A DNA stretch of 64,000 nt from Spodoptera frugiperda (Eukaryota > Arthropoda > Insecta > Lepidoptera > Noctuidae), in assembly GCF_023101765.2 (NCBI RefSeq), contig NC_064212.1:9858001-9922000 (forward strand). Reading direction: 5' to 3'. Position 1 is the stretch's first letter; each line of letters begins with the position of its first letter. The translations under genes were made by a program, and so were the position numbers. Positions 1 to 12,850 of the stretch are shown piece by piece. A model generated the notes under the pieces. It ran no database searches. It saw only the letters and a list, made by a program, of their open reading frames with translations, and was not told the DNA's origin.

Positions 1-589
1 ATGCCCTTTCAAAAGTACCTAAGTATTTATGGTTTAATTGGAATAAATGATTTGACTTTGACAAGTCCAATTTATACAAACTTCTAACATATAAACTTCT
101 AAATTCACTTTACAATATAAATGAATGGTCTATAGCACAGATATAGTAACGTAGGTACTTAGATGCGTAGGCAGTTATTGCTATTCTCAAGTACTTGTAC
201 TTAGTACTTACACGATTTGAATACTAAATTATTATTTAGAGTTAGTACTTAGCCACGGTGTCAGCTGAATGCACGGTACCTACTTACTGTTTGTTTTATT
301 AATGAGTACCTAGTACTTACCTAGTAGCTATTTTTAGTAAGTACCTACATACATATATTATGTAGATAGATAGATCGATTGTTGTATGAATACTGTAGCC
401 TTGAGACATATACCTAGGTCACAGGTTCCTAACACAGGTCTTTGATGACCAATCTTGATAATCGTCGATTTGGATACTAGAGGTAGTTCAACTCCATACA
501 TATTCTATCTCTAGTATCAAAATTGATACTGGCCGTAAGTTCCAATTTTGACTAAATTGTACCTATGTACCTTTTTTTAAGGGGGGAAA

Positions 590-1282
590 ATCATTCAATT
601 TCTTCTGCCACCTTGGGCAAGGCGAGGAGTGTCAGACTCCCTGACGCCCTTAGGTTCGTTTCCTTACGCGTCTCGCTTCTTGATTAAATCCCAGTCTCCC
701 TGGCTCCGATGCGCAGGTCGCCGTTATCGTCTAGATAGGTACACTTAATTTTGTGTGTCTATTGTAAAAATTTTTTCTACTGAAAATAAGTTGAAATCAT
801 TTGTTATGAGACATTTACAGTCAGCTAATGGTACACCTAATTAACTGACTATGATTAATGTTGAGTTTATATGATGTTAGGTAATTAAGCTAACGTGTAC
901 AGGTCCTCATTTGTGACAATAGAGCGTAATTTGTTATACCGTTTTATATTTACTAACCATCTTGAATTAGGTACCTACTTATATAATGCATTCAATAATG
1001 CGATTTTTTCTTCTCCTCTAATTATTTCTTTTGGTGTATTTCGTTGCGAGATCCAATTGCTTCTCCCGCCTTGGGCAAGGCGAGGAGTGTCTGACTCACT
1101 GACTAAAAACCACCCCGTTCCTATTCCTGCTTTTCGAACCAGATAAACCAGCTAGGTAGTCCGCAGCTACGGATTACCTATGTAGCTAGATGCATATTAA
1201 TCGTCGAGATAGGTGCACATAATTTTGTGTGTCCATTGTAAGAAGTAGACATTACTGAAAATAAGTTCAAATCGTTTGTTAT
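590..1282 (+). repeat. Direct repeat pair of a dispersed noctuid-type element
   Basis: Two related units, about 590-805 and 1055-1282, lie in the same orientation. Each has a CCTTGGGCAAGGCGAGGAGTGT core, then sequence running into CGTC(T/G)AGATAGGTRCAC and a shared ATAATTTTGTGTGT-like tail. The core recurs elsewhere in the window at 48,610-48,712 (+) and, inverted, at 19,928-20,070 and 60,110-60,290; the 3' part recurs at 28,595-28,700. It therefore belongs to an interspersed family. I see no open frame and no clear terminal repeats, so it is probably non-autonomous. The class is not determined. Confidence 0.7.
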
Positions 1283-3756
1283 CATTAACTGGGATGCGCT
1301 GGACTTCAGTGTTCAGGTGTTTTCATAGTGAGATCTACGGTGGATCCTAGCTTACAGGAGTTGGAGCGGTTTTGGATGGTTGTGGCTTGCTTGTCCAATT
1401 CAATAAGACCAAACTAAAAACAAAAGAATGGTATAGAGGTATATAGCAGTAGCTATATATAGTAATATAGCTACCTATACAAATGTATAAAACACTAAAT
1501 AACATAATTACGTCCTTGAAAGACTAGACAGAGACTTGTAACGATAAGTGTATCAATCCTGTACTTTAGCTTCATCTTGCTTATTAAATCATAACTTTAA
1601 TGTTGGCCCTTTTATAATAATTTTGTTGGATGTAAAACAGAAATTCATCTCATCATTTGTTCAGGTTTCAATTACTTCTTTTATGTATCTTTCATCCATC
1701 CTTTTCAAAGAATATAAAGTTTTGTTAAGTTAAGAGTTTTTCTTTTATCTACACTGACTTTTATGTAGGTAGTAGGTACCTTCCCTTTACTTAGGCTGAT
1801 GGATTCATGACGTTTACTTCCTACACACAAAATGGACCCGTAAAAGAACCACAATGTATGGTTCCAATTACCATTTGAAAACCATTGCAAATATCTCAAA
1901 ATGAAGTACACAAATAAATGTATTTACTGTATTACTTAGCTACCCAGTACTTACTTAGGTACGCAATAAGAACTTAATGATTTATAACTGACCGGCACAG
2001 AACCAATAAATTGCTAAGTAATAAAGTTATAAAAGAGATTAGCGCAGTTAATAATTTCATCGCACGCTAACGGCTTAATCCTTCATCGATGTGTTCAACT
2101 GTACTTAGGCACTTATATAACTACATCCGTAGCATAACCAACTAAACTTGATATTGAATAGGAAAACTGTCGACAGAAAACGTAGGTATGTTATAGTAAT
2201 AACTCCCTTAGAACTTTGTCAAATAAGGCCAAGGTATGATGTAAGAAACCCAACATGAACATGGCTACCTTTTACCAATAATATCCTTTTGATTTATAAA
2301 CGAGTCCCCCGTGTCAACTTGCGTGCTAAGGGTGACCTTTCAGGATGAATTTTATGTTCGTAGATAGGCAAAAGAATATAAAATGTATAAACTGTAATGG
2401 AATCTATAAATTCTAAAAGATATTACCTAAATTTGTGCCGAGGTTACAGATCTATATTCTTTTTTCTGCCAAGTCTAGGCTCACGATAGGTTGGTATGAT
2501 ATCTATCAATTATTTAATCGATAGTATCTATTCTATAAATACTTAGACAATAAGCCGTCAGCGCTGAGGATATAATATTGGAATTTTATAGTAGGTGGAT
2601 TATGTTTCTCGACTAACTAATTGTTCTTAGGTACTCCGTAATCGTTTCACAACCAATAGACCACTTTACAGATCAAACAATACGCTAGGATTAATAAAAT
2701 AACAGATGAGTAAACAAGAAAATCATCATCTTTCATACATTCCTAATGATATACGAGTAAAGCAATACAATACAGGAAGCATCGCTCTCACTCTGTTAAC
2801 TCATAATACAAATAAATATTATTAAACAAAACTGAGTCTACGGGATCTGGGTTTTCTCAACGTCCGCTGGCAAAAGGGGATAAAATAAATTATATTCAAA
2901 ACCCTTTGAAATCATTATCTTTAGAGCAAATCCTGAGCTTTTACAGAACTTCATAAAGTAGAAAACATCTCAGATATTATCATATCAAACCCTTGTTGTA
3001 ATAAGGCTTCTTCTATTTACATGGAATTTAATTTCACCATCGTATTGCGCACTTCAAGTATTTTATTAGAGAATAATCTCGCTCTCGAATTGTGAGTTTA
3101 TATTACAGGTAAGGTTCTCGAATGTAATCGAATCTCCGAACAATACTCGTGTATTTATTTAGCTGGATTTTCATTCTCATTTCCGTAACGCGCCCTCATT
3201 TCGAAATGAGTACCCTAGTTTCTTATGTTCTTAAAATTGTGAGTTTCATACATCTTGTATCACTAGAGCGGTGCCTACGTAATGTGTGAAGGGTCATACA
3301 TAGAAATATGTTTTCTTTTTAGTATGTTTTTATGGTTCCAGCTGGGAGTTCCTATAGATGACAGAGATATTAGGCGCACAAGTGTAATCGCCTCTCCCAC
3401 GGTAATCGAATTACTTCATTCATCAGCACGTTTCCAAACAAAGAAAGGATAACAATCGTAGTTTCTTTTCTTTTCGAGATTGTGTATGAAACTGAACAGA
3501 ACAATGATCTTCTGAGAATATAGAAAGCAGTTTCTCAGCACGCATCTGCGACATATTTTACATGGCTACAAGCTTTATTATCTCTGTGAAGGCCATTATA
3601 TGAAAGGGGATGTCATTCCTGCAGAATAGATGTCGTGGTAAACGCATATTTTCTATATACGTAGGTATTAGGCATATAAGTATATTCTCTCATGAACATT
3701 CACGTTTTTATTTTAACACTGGCTTCTGTCAGCGGCTTTGCCTGATAGAAGAGTCT

Positions 3757-3902
3757 GAGCCTGAAGATAGGTATTCTATCACAAAAATCAGCTCATACCC
3801 CGTCTGAGTAGCAAATTTCATAAAAATCCGTCCAGTAATTTCGGCGTTATTGACGGACAAACATTCAAACTAACAAACTTTGACATTTATAATATTAGTG
3901 TG
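3757..3902 (+). repeat. Probable non-LTR retroelement 3' tail
   Basis: The stretch reads through a motif of the form AAAATCCGTCCAGTAATTTCGGC and ends in ATTTATAATATTAGTGTG. This resembles the short tails of insect non-LTR elements, which commonly end with an oligonucleotide-binding-like CGGTCCAG word and an ATATTAGT end. No coding part is present. The call is by resemblance only. Confidence 0.4.
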
Positions 3903-6900
3903 TATTCATATTTATTTTACCTTTAATCCAGACCATAGGTTTGTTCTTTATTACAATGGTATACATATATACTAAAAATTGAGGAAAGTTACATAGTTTA
4001 TTGTGGGTTAGGTACCTATGTAGAATTCAGGTAGGTACATTTTGTTATAACTTCATATTGAAATTGAACAAGTGTACAACATATTCACCGAGAATTTAAG
4101 TCACGTAAGACTCGCTATTTCAGTAAAATAAGACGATGTTCTGTTGTAAGAACCTGAGAACCTATGCCTTGGTAAGATACCTAACTCTGAGTTCTAACTA
4201 CTTGTAACACAAGTCTGAATTATAGCTGTCGACTCCAAGCTATTATTAACTTACGTATTTTTCCTTATATTTTATTTATTAACTGTTGGAAATTAGTTCT
4301 AAACTAAATTGATGCAGTTTATTTCGGTAACCTATGTTGTAGAGCGGGTTTAAAAAAGTGTAACGTCTCTTCGATTGTCATAAATAAAGGAAAGTTTCCA
4401 AAAACAATCCAATTTAAATGTTAATGAATGAAACGACACGTAATAAAAGTAAATATAATCGTAACTCTGTGTTGTGGAGGGGCACAAGTCCGCAACTGAC
4501 ACAAGTGGTAGGGTGTCGATCCCCTCAGCGTCGAGGCCGGAGTGTATGAGTGTGTCGGTCGCCGGCAATAACATCGAACAGGGCGACCCACCCTACTGTC
4601 ATTTATACCGGACCGCACGTCTCGACAGGATTTCCCAATGAACGCATATTTTACACACACATTGGTATTGTGTAATAACATTCTGGAAATATATTTTCGC
4701 TTATCGCTCGCTCGTCTCTGCTGACATCTGTGCCTACTGGTGCTGTTATATCACGTGGGATTATGGTTCTTATATCAAAGTATATAAAGGATATGTTAAA
4801 TTTAACCTAATTATCGTTAGCCATATTTTAATTTTGGTTTAATAGGGGAAAACTAGGACAGACTGAGGCAGTTGCGACAACTTGACCAAGGAGTCACTAT
4901 CACCTTGTTATCTGAACAATACTAGTAATTGAATAAATCGAAATGCATTCAGTAACACATTGTCCTCTTTTATTGCAAAACTCTCATTTATACAAATTAT
5001 AAACGGTACAAGTACGTACAACAAAGGCGATATTTGTTTAAATTTCCATAAAAACAAAACGTTATACGATGATAAAACTTCCGTGTAAGAACTTAAAACT
5101 TCCTTGCATACTTTCCGAATTCCAGACGAGAAGAAAAGCCGTCAGACGTTGCTCTGTTATATACAGATAACAAAGAGCTTTGACTGAAGCTCGAAGCTTC
5201 CTCGGTAGTCGGTTGTGTATCTCGAAAATGACGTAAATTTCCCTCAAGTCTCACGTTCCGCATCCTATTCCTACATTGCAAGTCGTAAAAGCTCTCAGCG
5301 GTCACAAACGCGTATAACGGCTACATAAAATCGTCTACATTTGCAAACACCCTCTACATGGAGTTGCTTATGGCATTTATCGCGACATAACATCTATTTA
5401 TAACGTAAAAGCTTTTGCACCATAAAACGTTTCTTTGTTTTGAAAGACGGAAAATAGGAATCTCTCAATTTAAATTGTTTTTCTCTTCCTTTTTTCCTTT
5501 TAAACTCATCTAACATCTTTGTTAAAAAGAAATTTTAATTTCCTTTGTGTACTCTGCCACACTGTCACCATTGGTGGTTACGTAATTGCACGCGTCTTTA
5601 CTATACTTTTGTTGCAACTTTAATTAAATACCATTTCTAGATGTAAGAACAGGTTTCTTTAGTAGGCATTGATGTAATACCATCGACTTCTTCACACATG
5701 CCTCACCATATTTGGTACAAGCCCGGAAATAATTGCACTACTGGTCAAACATTATAACCATGTTTAGAAATATGACGTCGGAGGCTCAATTGTCACCTTT
5801 GAATCGGACACTTGATTACGCAATTCTACCCGTTATTTTCATCATCATATTTCCCTATGATTTATGTATATGGTGTCATTCAGAGTAATTGCACTAAAGT
5901 GCTGTTTTATACAGCTTGTTATCTCCAAAACATGGCGATCTGAATTCATCTGAGCACTCCCGCGTTAGGGTCTGTTCTGACGTCATTTGGTCGGAGGTCA
6001 CCCGCCCTCCCTCTGCAGCCTGCCTCCCCAGACTACCCTCTCATCTCCTGAACACAGCGCTGTTGTCTGAGTTCCGTTAATGAATTCGTATTAATTGTTT
6101 GTCCTATTACGTAGCAGTTATTTGGGAACTTCTGGTATTTAGGTACTCTTTTACCTTTGAATGACTTCTGTCCGTAATACTTTTATGAGCTAATGCTATC
6201 ACCTAAGTTTTTGCCCGATAATACATATCTTTAACCTGGTCTACATGGGCATTCTGATGTTGTTTTAGGACATCCTATCTTATATCACTTATACCATTGG
6301 TGGAGTGATTGCATTTGTGGCTGTGTACACCGGGTATCGCAATTCGTTTACATACTTGTCACAATCAACTCAGCCTGCTCCAAGCAGGGAATAAAAATCT
6401 GCTAAGACATTAAAAAGCTTCACCAATATAACATAATATGTCCGTACATATATATATGAATATACCTTTAAATGCAGAACCATGTTTTTTTCTGTCGATA
6501 ATCTCAGCATAAACTATCTCGTTTCTCGACAGTATCAACAAATCCACTGTGTAAGTTAAAATCTTAATGTCAAGGCGAGACTCAAAACTGGCTTCGGGTC
6601 CCAATTCATTGGTTGGCTGTATATCGTTTTCACAGTAAGAAACAGCCTGGCATTTCAATGCACTTTATGAATTGAATATGTGTGTGAATAATAGTGGCTG
6701 GCTCAAACAACTTTTAATTCATAAGTATTGAGTTACGGTTTACTTGGTACGACTTTACTACGGGCGCCTCACAATGTGTTCTCGGAACGTTTCGGGCACT
6801 CCGCATTTGCGTACTAAGTCCGAAGAGCAATAAACCCTCATTTTACTATTTCAACATTGTTTACGACCATGCACGAAGTTTCTTGAACTGTGTGGGTGAA

Positions 6901-7635
6901 TATCAACGACTTTTGAATTTGTTAAAGTTTTCTAACCCCTCTGAGTGAAACCCTCTTAAGTTTTTGAAGGGAGCGATACTTATTTTATTATTTCCATTAG
7001 ATACGGTTGCTGTATTATCTATCTTCATTATTGAACTGTACCACCCCACTATCATTATTATTTTCTTATCGATTGATTGAACTATCTAATTTGATAGCAC
7101 ATTTATTTCTATATCCTCATTTCCCCCTAGTTATGGGGAAAACATTCGAATTACTAATCCGGTCTCCGAATTCTAATATAGATATAAGAAATTCGTTCAT
7201 AAGTTTGTGTAGTCGGCCCACGAGCGTAGCAAAGTAGCGAAGATATAAAAGTAACATTTGTACAAGGCGCAAGGGTCGCACGCTCGAGAACGCGCCTAAT
7301 CAGACGATTTGATTGAGATTTATTCGAAGGATTCTGTGTCCTTGCCTTGTAATAACAAGAGTATATCGCTGCCTTCCAAAATAATATTCTAAAATAAATA
7401 TGCTAGGATTTTTTTGATAAATGAGACGTAACAAAATGCTCGCTTGGAAAGACAAAGATTGATGTGAAAATGTGTTAAACGAAGAAAATGCGTAGTTATT
7501 TCGCTAAATTCTTTATAAAGCTAATGGAAAACTGATCTGAGGTCTATGGAGGAGGATCTGATGATTATGAGAGTTTGTTGTATATTCAATAATTGTTGTA
7601 GCAACCACAAACATATTCCTCCATCGTCAATAGTT

Positions 7636-7937
7636 TCTCATCATCGTCATCGTCATATCGTCACGCCTTTAATCCCCGAAGGGATAGGCAGAGGTGCACA
7701 TTATGGCATATAATGCCACTGTACAATGTACACCCACTTTTCACAATTAATGTTGTAAGTCCCATGTATTAGGGGGTGAGCCTATTGCCATATACCGGGC
7801 ACATTTCCAGACTCCGTGCTACCACTGAGAAATTTTCGAAAATCTGAAAAAAGCCCAGTAATACTTCGCCCGACCCGGGAATCGAACCCGAGACCCCTTG
7901 CACCCCTTGCAGCCGCACTTGCAACCACTCGGCCGCA
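7636..7937 (-). repeat. tRNA-derived SINE
   Basis: Read on the minus strand from about 7935, the element opens with a tRNA-like head. It has TGGCCGAGTGG-like box A (here GCGGCCGAGTGG) and a perfect box B GGTTCGATTCC near 7870-7885. The body then runs to about 7660 and ends in a (CAT/CGT)n simple-repeat tail at 7636-7660. Box A and box B indicate an RNA polymerase III internal promoter derived from a Ser/Leu-type tRNA. It cannot fold as a full tRNA, so it is a SINE and not a tRNA gene. Confidence 0.75.
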
Positions 7938-8362
7938 ATTATTTAAATATTATTACGCCACACTCATTAAAAATGTCATTGACTTTAAAATATTAATAGT
8001 CAAACCATTAAATTCCACACCGTCTCATCTAAGACCTATTTTTAAAGCTTAAATCTTTTACATAATCTAGTAGTGGCACCTAATTATGACGTAATAATAA
8101 TTGACATAGATATGGAGCAGATATTATAATTAATACAACATTGACAACTACGAGTACAACGAGTTTTTGAATCACTACCGCATTCACTGCGTGTCTGAGT
8201 CTTACGTAATTATTTTATCTTGATGGTGGAAGGTAATAAAACAAATAACTAAATCTAGGTAACACACTTTCTGGACTTACGCTCATTTTTAAACAAAAAA
8301 TACTGAAATAGGGCTATACTGACGAAATGTAGGTAGTAGGTAGGAAGCGTACCTACGCTTAA

Positions 8363-8512
8363 GCCATTTTTTTATGGAATAAGCCGGCAAACGAGCAGAC
8401 GGATCAGCTGATGGTAAGCAATCTCCACCGCTCATGGACACTTGAAACACCAGAGGCGTCTTGCCGGGCTTTTGGGGGTTAGGAATTTAAGGGTTGTTGG
8501 GAAATCGGGGAT
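8363..8512 (+). repeat. Dispersed lepidopteran short repeat
   Basis: This block contains the words GCCGGCAAACGAGCAGACGG and GATGGTAAGCAATC, then CACCAGAGGCGTCTTGCCGG and a GTTAGGAATTTAAGGGTTGTTGG end. A second copy lies inverted at 40,782-40,980. I recognise this as a repeat common in lepidopteran intergenic DNA. It has no protein-coding potential. It sits between two copies of a flanking sequence of about 95 bp (8259-8365 and 8513-8607), described as a finding. Confidence 0.7.
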
Positions 8513-9127
8513 TGGTAACTCACTTTCTGGACTTACGTTCTTTTTTAAACAAAAAATACTGAAATTGGGCTATACTGTCGAAAAATAGGAATGCCTACGC
8601 ATAAGCCTATATTTACCCCAATAAGTATTCCTTGTACATACGATTTCATGTTACGCAATACAGTCTAATAAACCAAAGCTATAAACTCTATTCTTTACCT
8701 CTTCTCGGGGCCAGATTAACTACGTGGCAAGAGTAATATTTGCTACAGGCTCCGTGTAAATAGGATGTTGTGTAACCAAACTCATGTCTGCCAAAAACTA
8801 GTGTTTGACCGAAACTTCACCTAACGGTTTCTAAGCTAAAAAGTTTGACAAAGAATTTCTTAACGCCCCTGTTCAGTTTAATCCATATTTTCTAGGTACA
8901 AACTGTAAAAATCAAGGGTATTTTATTTCATACTTGTATATTTAAACTTGCTGAGAACCATTTGAAATCTATTTAACCATGAAACTTGTGTTCATACACT
9001 CTTCTTTCTGTACACACGTATGTAAGTATTTGTTTTATCTGTTCTGTAAAGCGTGGCATCATAAAGTTACTGTTACAAATGAACTTATCATTTCTTCCTA
9101 GCTGCTCAAAAGTCACTACCAAACCTT

Positions 9128-9280
9128 GGTACGAATTTAGTTTACATTTAAAAAGTAACCGATACGAGAGCGCGTTCGGCAATTTGATTGGCCGGCCCGA
9201 ATAAACCAACCAATCACAGCGCCGAACACGCTCTCGTTTCGATTACTTTAAACGTAAAGCAAACTCATACTAAGGGTACA
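9128..9280. mobile_element. MITE-like foldback element
   Basis: The left arm (from GGTACGAATTTAGTTTAC at 9128) and the right arm (ending CTAAGGGTAC near 9279) are imperfect inverted repeats. They pair along about 65 bp, including CGAGAGCGCGTTCGGC against its complement and GATTGG against CCAATC. The loop is only about 15 nt. The size (about 150 bp), inverted-repeat structure and lack of coding capacity fit a miniature inverted-repeat transposable element. I cannot see a certain target-site duplication. Confidence 0.65.
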
Positions 9281-9880
9281 ATACTGCCATTCAAACACAA
9301 AACTGCACGAGTAAGTAATCGTAATTTACGTTAATTTCACATTTTTTTCAACCAGTTATCGAACAAATCACCTTATACCTACATAGCTATATAGGTAAAA
9401 TCTATTACTATTATTAGCCAAGAAACCTTCCCAACTGCAAGGTCTACCCATTAGGTACAGTCTTCTAGTTCCTTTAACAATAAACGGATTGTAAAGGATA
9501 ATATTATTAATAACACCAAGGACTAGGTCGGTTCGCTTGCTTTGCAAGAACGTGTAGCTCTAGCTGTAGATGTCTATTTTTATTTTATACCTGTTCAACT
9601 AGTCTTTTAATGTTGCTAAACCTTCTGACTGGAGAATACAGTTATTAAAGTTTATGTACTAGTCCTGATATCTAGAAAGCCTTCTCGTATCTGTAAAGCT
9701 GATTTCTACATACCTACCTCTTTTAGAACCTTCCTGGCGTTGCTAGATAAGTAGATATGTAGGTATACATAATGAATAATGAAAGGTTGTGTGTTATCCT
9801 ATTTATTTATTCCAAATTAATAAATAAAAAAGCACCAAGGATTATCTTAAAAACTTCGAGTAATACAATCAAAAGGAACA

Positions 9881-10805
9881 TCAATAATACTAAAATTATG
9901 TACTTACGTGCCTTCTCTATCCGAAATATTAAAATGAGTACAAACTACTTAACTGCCTATCTAGAACGACTGCGTACAAAATTAGGAACTGCCCACAGAA
10001 ATACCCTAGGACACCTACGCTCCCTACCGAGGTATATTATCCTGATTTATTTTAGGAATCCCTTTATTAAAGCTCTCTGGTAAAGTGGGCGGAGGAAAAC
10101 GACAGCAATAAGATCTAATTATGGTGTCACAGCCAGTTCAAAGTCTAGTAACGTAATGTAATTGACAATGTAGAGTGACTTCCATTATACCAACAGCGAA
10201 GATATGTCTTTGTTAAACACACCCAGGTACATAATGAAATACCACCGTACTTTGTTTACGGAAAGCATACATTTACAGACATACTTATTTACATTCGGAA
10301 TAAAAAATAAATATTATAAACAATATAATAAGTAAAAACAATCGTTATAATTAAAGATAGTGGCATCATTGACAGATTGATTCTATTCATAAATCAGGGT
10401 TATTGTAAAAAGTGACGTGTATTTTGAGCTCGTATTGATCGGGCCAATTTATTCGGGTCCACAATGAGCCTTTTAGTCCTGTGGGACATAATCATGTCGG
10501 GCAACTTGCCAATAACTCGACAGGCTCCGGTTATTGCTCGTCCCTAACTGAATGCCAAGGTCGACTCGAGGACACTTCGCTCTAGAAATGTCAGCTAACT
10601 ACTAGAACACTGCAGTACCTACTTCATTATTAATTCTAAATACGTATGCAGAAAACGTGGCTGCTTTTCACAAGGATAGTGTTAGTCGTGGTTTTATTCA
10701 CTTATACGTAGTTCTCCCGACAAACTGCGTGTTTTCTTGGAATCGATGAATGTAGTGTTTTCTGTTGTTTACAATGAAAATTAATTGTTTTCTCAATAAT
10801 AAATC
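9881..10805 (+). repeat. Large direct duplication, copy 1
   Basis: This 0.92-kb block starts at ATACTAAAATTATGTACTTACGTG and ends around GAAAATTAATTGTTTTCTC. A second copy lies at 11,162-12,045. Matching landmarks in order include CGACTGCGTACAAAATTA, CCCTACCGAGGTATATTATCC, AATGTAATTGACAATGTAGAG and AATGAGCCT. The overlapping 103-codon open frame (9772-10083) is interrupted in copy 2 and looks non-coding. No terminal inverted repeats are visible. Confidence 0.8.
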
Positions 10806-11161
10806 CCACAAAAACTTTCCCGAACGTCTGTTAGCCGTTATCTTTATAGATTTCCTCATATTGTTTGCATTAAATACGAAGAGGTCCTAGATGAAGCCCT
10901 CTGTACCTCAACAACTCTTTAATATGCTACACGATGAATACGGCGCGTAGGTAAAGTTGCCAAAAATTTGGTATCTTTACCCATGTTGTTTTTTCTTTAC
11001 TACGGCTAAAGTAAGCGTTTAGTATATAATTACTTTTTACAGTAAAGTGAGCCGATAGACTACAATTTAAATATATGTTTTGGTTTCTATTTCTTATGGT
11101 TAAAAATATATTTCGATTTTTGTTCCAAAATATGGTAAAGTTGCCATGTTTTCGGTACACT

Positions 11162-12045
11162 TTCAATAATACTAAAATTATGTACTTACGTGTCTTGTCT
11201 ATCCACAATATTTGAGTACTTAATACTAGCTTAGAACGACTGCGTACAAAATTACGAACTGCCCACAGAAATACCCTAGGACACCTACGCTCCCTACCGA
11301 GGTATATTATCCTTAAGGAATCCCTTTATTAAAGCTCATCTGGTAAAGTGAGCGGAGGAAAACGACAGCAATAAGATCTAATTATGGTGTCACAGCCAGT
11401 TCAAAGTCTAGTAACGTAATGTAATTGACAATGTAGAGTGACTTCCATTATACCAACAGCGAAGATATGTCTTTGTTAAACACACCCAGGTACATAATGA
11501 AATACCACCGTACTTTGTTTACGGAAAGCATACATTTACAGACATACTTATTTACATTCGGAATAAAAAATAAATATTATAAACAATATAATAAGTAAAA
11601 ACAATCGTTATAATTAAAGATAGTGGCATCATTGACAGATTGATTCTATTCATAAATCAGGGTTATTGTAAAAAGTGACGTGTTTTGAGGTCGTATTGAT
11701 CTGATTTATTCGGGTCCACAATGAGCCTATTAGTCCTGTGGGACATAATCATGTCGGGCAACTTGAATACTCGACAGGCTCCGGTTATTGCTCGTGTAAC
11801 TGAATGCCAAGGTCGGCTCGAGGAACTTCGCTCTGGAAATGTCAGCTAACTACTAGAACACTGCATACCTACTTCAATTAATTCTAAATACGTATGCAGA
11901 AAACGTCGCTTTTCACAAGGATAGTGTTAGTCGTGGTTTTATTCAACTTATTTGTAGTTCTGACAAACTGCGTGTTTTATTGGGAAATAAATGTTGTGTT
12001 TTCTGTTGTTTACAATGAAAATTAATAGTTTTCTCAATAAGTTGG
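11162..12045 (+). repeat. Large direct duplication, copy 2
   Basis: This is the second copy of the 9881-10805 block, in the same orientation and about 1.27 kb downstream. It has many small deletions relative to copy 1. For example, CCTGATTTATTTTAGGAATC is shortened to CCTTAAGGAATC, and several 2-6 base losses fall near 11,700-11,900. The spacer (10,806-11,161) is not shared. Deletions dominate in copy 2, suggesting neutral decay after duplication. Confidence 0.8.
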
Positions 12046-12850
12046 TAAATTGTTTCGACTAACAAATCTAAAAATAACGACACTCTCATTATAATTGATT
12101 ACATTTAAAGCTAAGTTAGCCTATTTTTTATCGAACTATTTATTGTAATTGATGCAAAAAAAGCTACTACGTCACAAACAACATTCGTCGGCATGTTACT
12201 ACAAGCAATATTCAAACAAATTGATTTATAGCTAAGTTTAAGCGAATAGAAACAAAACATATTTAATCCGAATTTATCTTAAAATATACATCTATTTAGG
12301 GAGGTAATAAACCATTAGTTACGCCAATTTAAATAAGATTAACTAGCAAAGAGGTATCGCATCTTAAATTGATTTAACAGATGTTGAATATTCAGTGAAG
12401 ATTAAAGGCATATTAGATAGAAACGATTAATCATGATTCGCGGGAACTGTTCAAACTTTCTCTAGCTGAAAACTTAAAGAATTGTTGTGTGTATTTACTC
12501 AGTTTATTTATTTTAAATAGGTAATTAATTATTGCATAAATTAATTACCTTCAATAAATGATAAGTTCGCGTCTGTCGGTCCGTAGGAAAAAGATATTTT
12601 AAATGATTGGTTATGTAATAAATAGGTAAATAAATGATAAAATTGCAAATGTTATGTGCTGGAATCCCCACAGCAGAGATTGTGGTATAATACCTTCCTT
12701 TAGATTTAAAGGAAGGAATTTTAAAGGAAATACCTAAATATGTCTCGGGAGTTTTCATTAAATACGTTGAAACATAAAAGAAATAATTAAGTGTTCACAT
12801 AGTTTTCCTCATCAGTCACAATTATTTTAACTAATTTCCTTATTTTACAG

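Larger units (their letters stand above)
1..12850. other. Gene-free, repeat-bearing stretch
   Basis: I find no coding exon in this 12.8-kb stretch. Open frames are short (under about 105 codons), lack recognisable domains, and lie in AT-rich or repeated DNA. It contains a repeated segment at 590-805 and 1055-1282, a retroelement-tail-like repeat at 3757-3902, a tRNA-headed SINE at 7636-7937, a dispersed repeat near 8363-8512, a short foldback element at 9128-9280, and a large direct duplication at 9881-12045. Two somewhat GC-richer patches (about 4470-4640 and 5980-6060) show no convincing frame. The stretch may be intergenic, or part of a 5' intron of the gene starting at 13,412. Confidence 0.6.

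Noticed and set aside
7850..7937. tRNA gene on the minus strand
   Set aside because: Box A and box B are present, but acceptor and anticodon stems do not form and the sequence continues as a SINE body with a simple-repeat tail.
9772..10083. 103-codon open frame at the start of the 0.9-kb duplication
   Set aside because: The equivalent frame in copy 2 is broken by deletions and no domain is visible.
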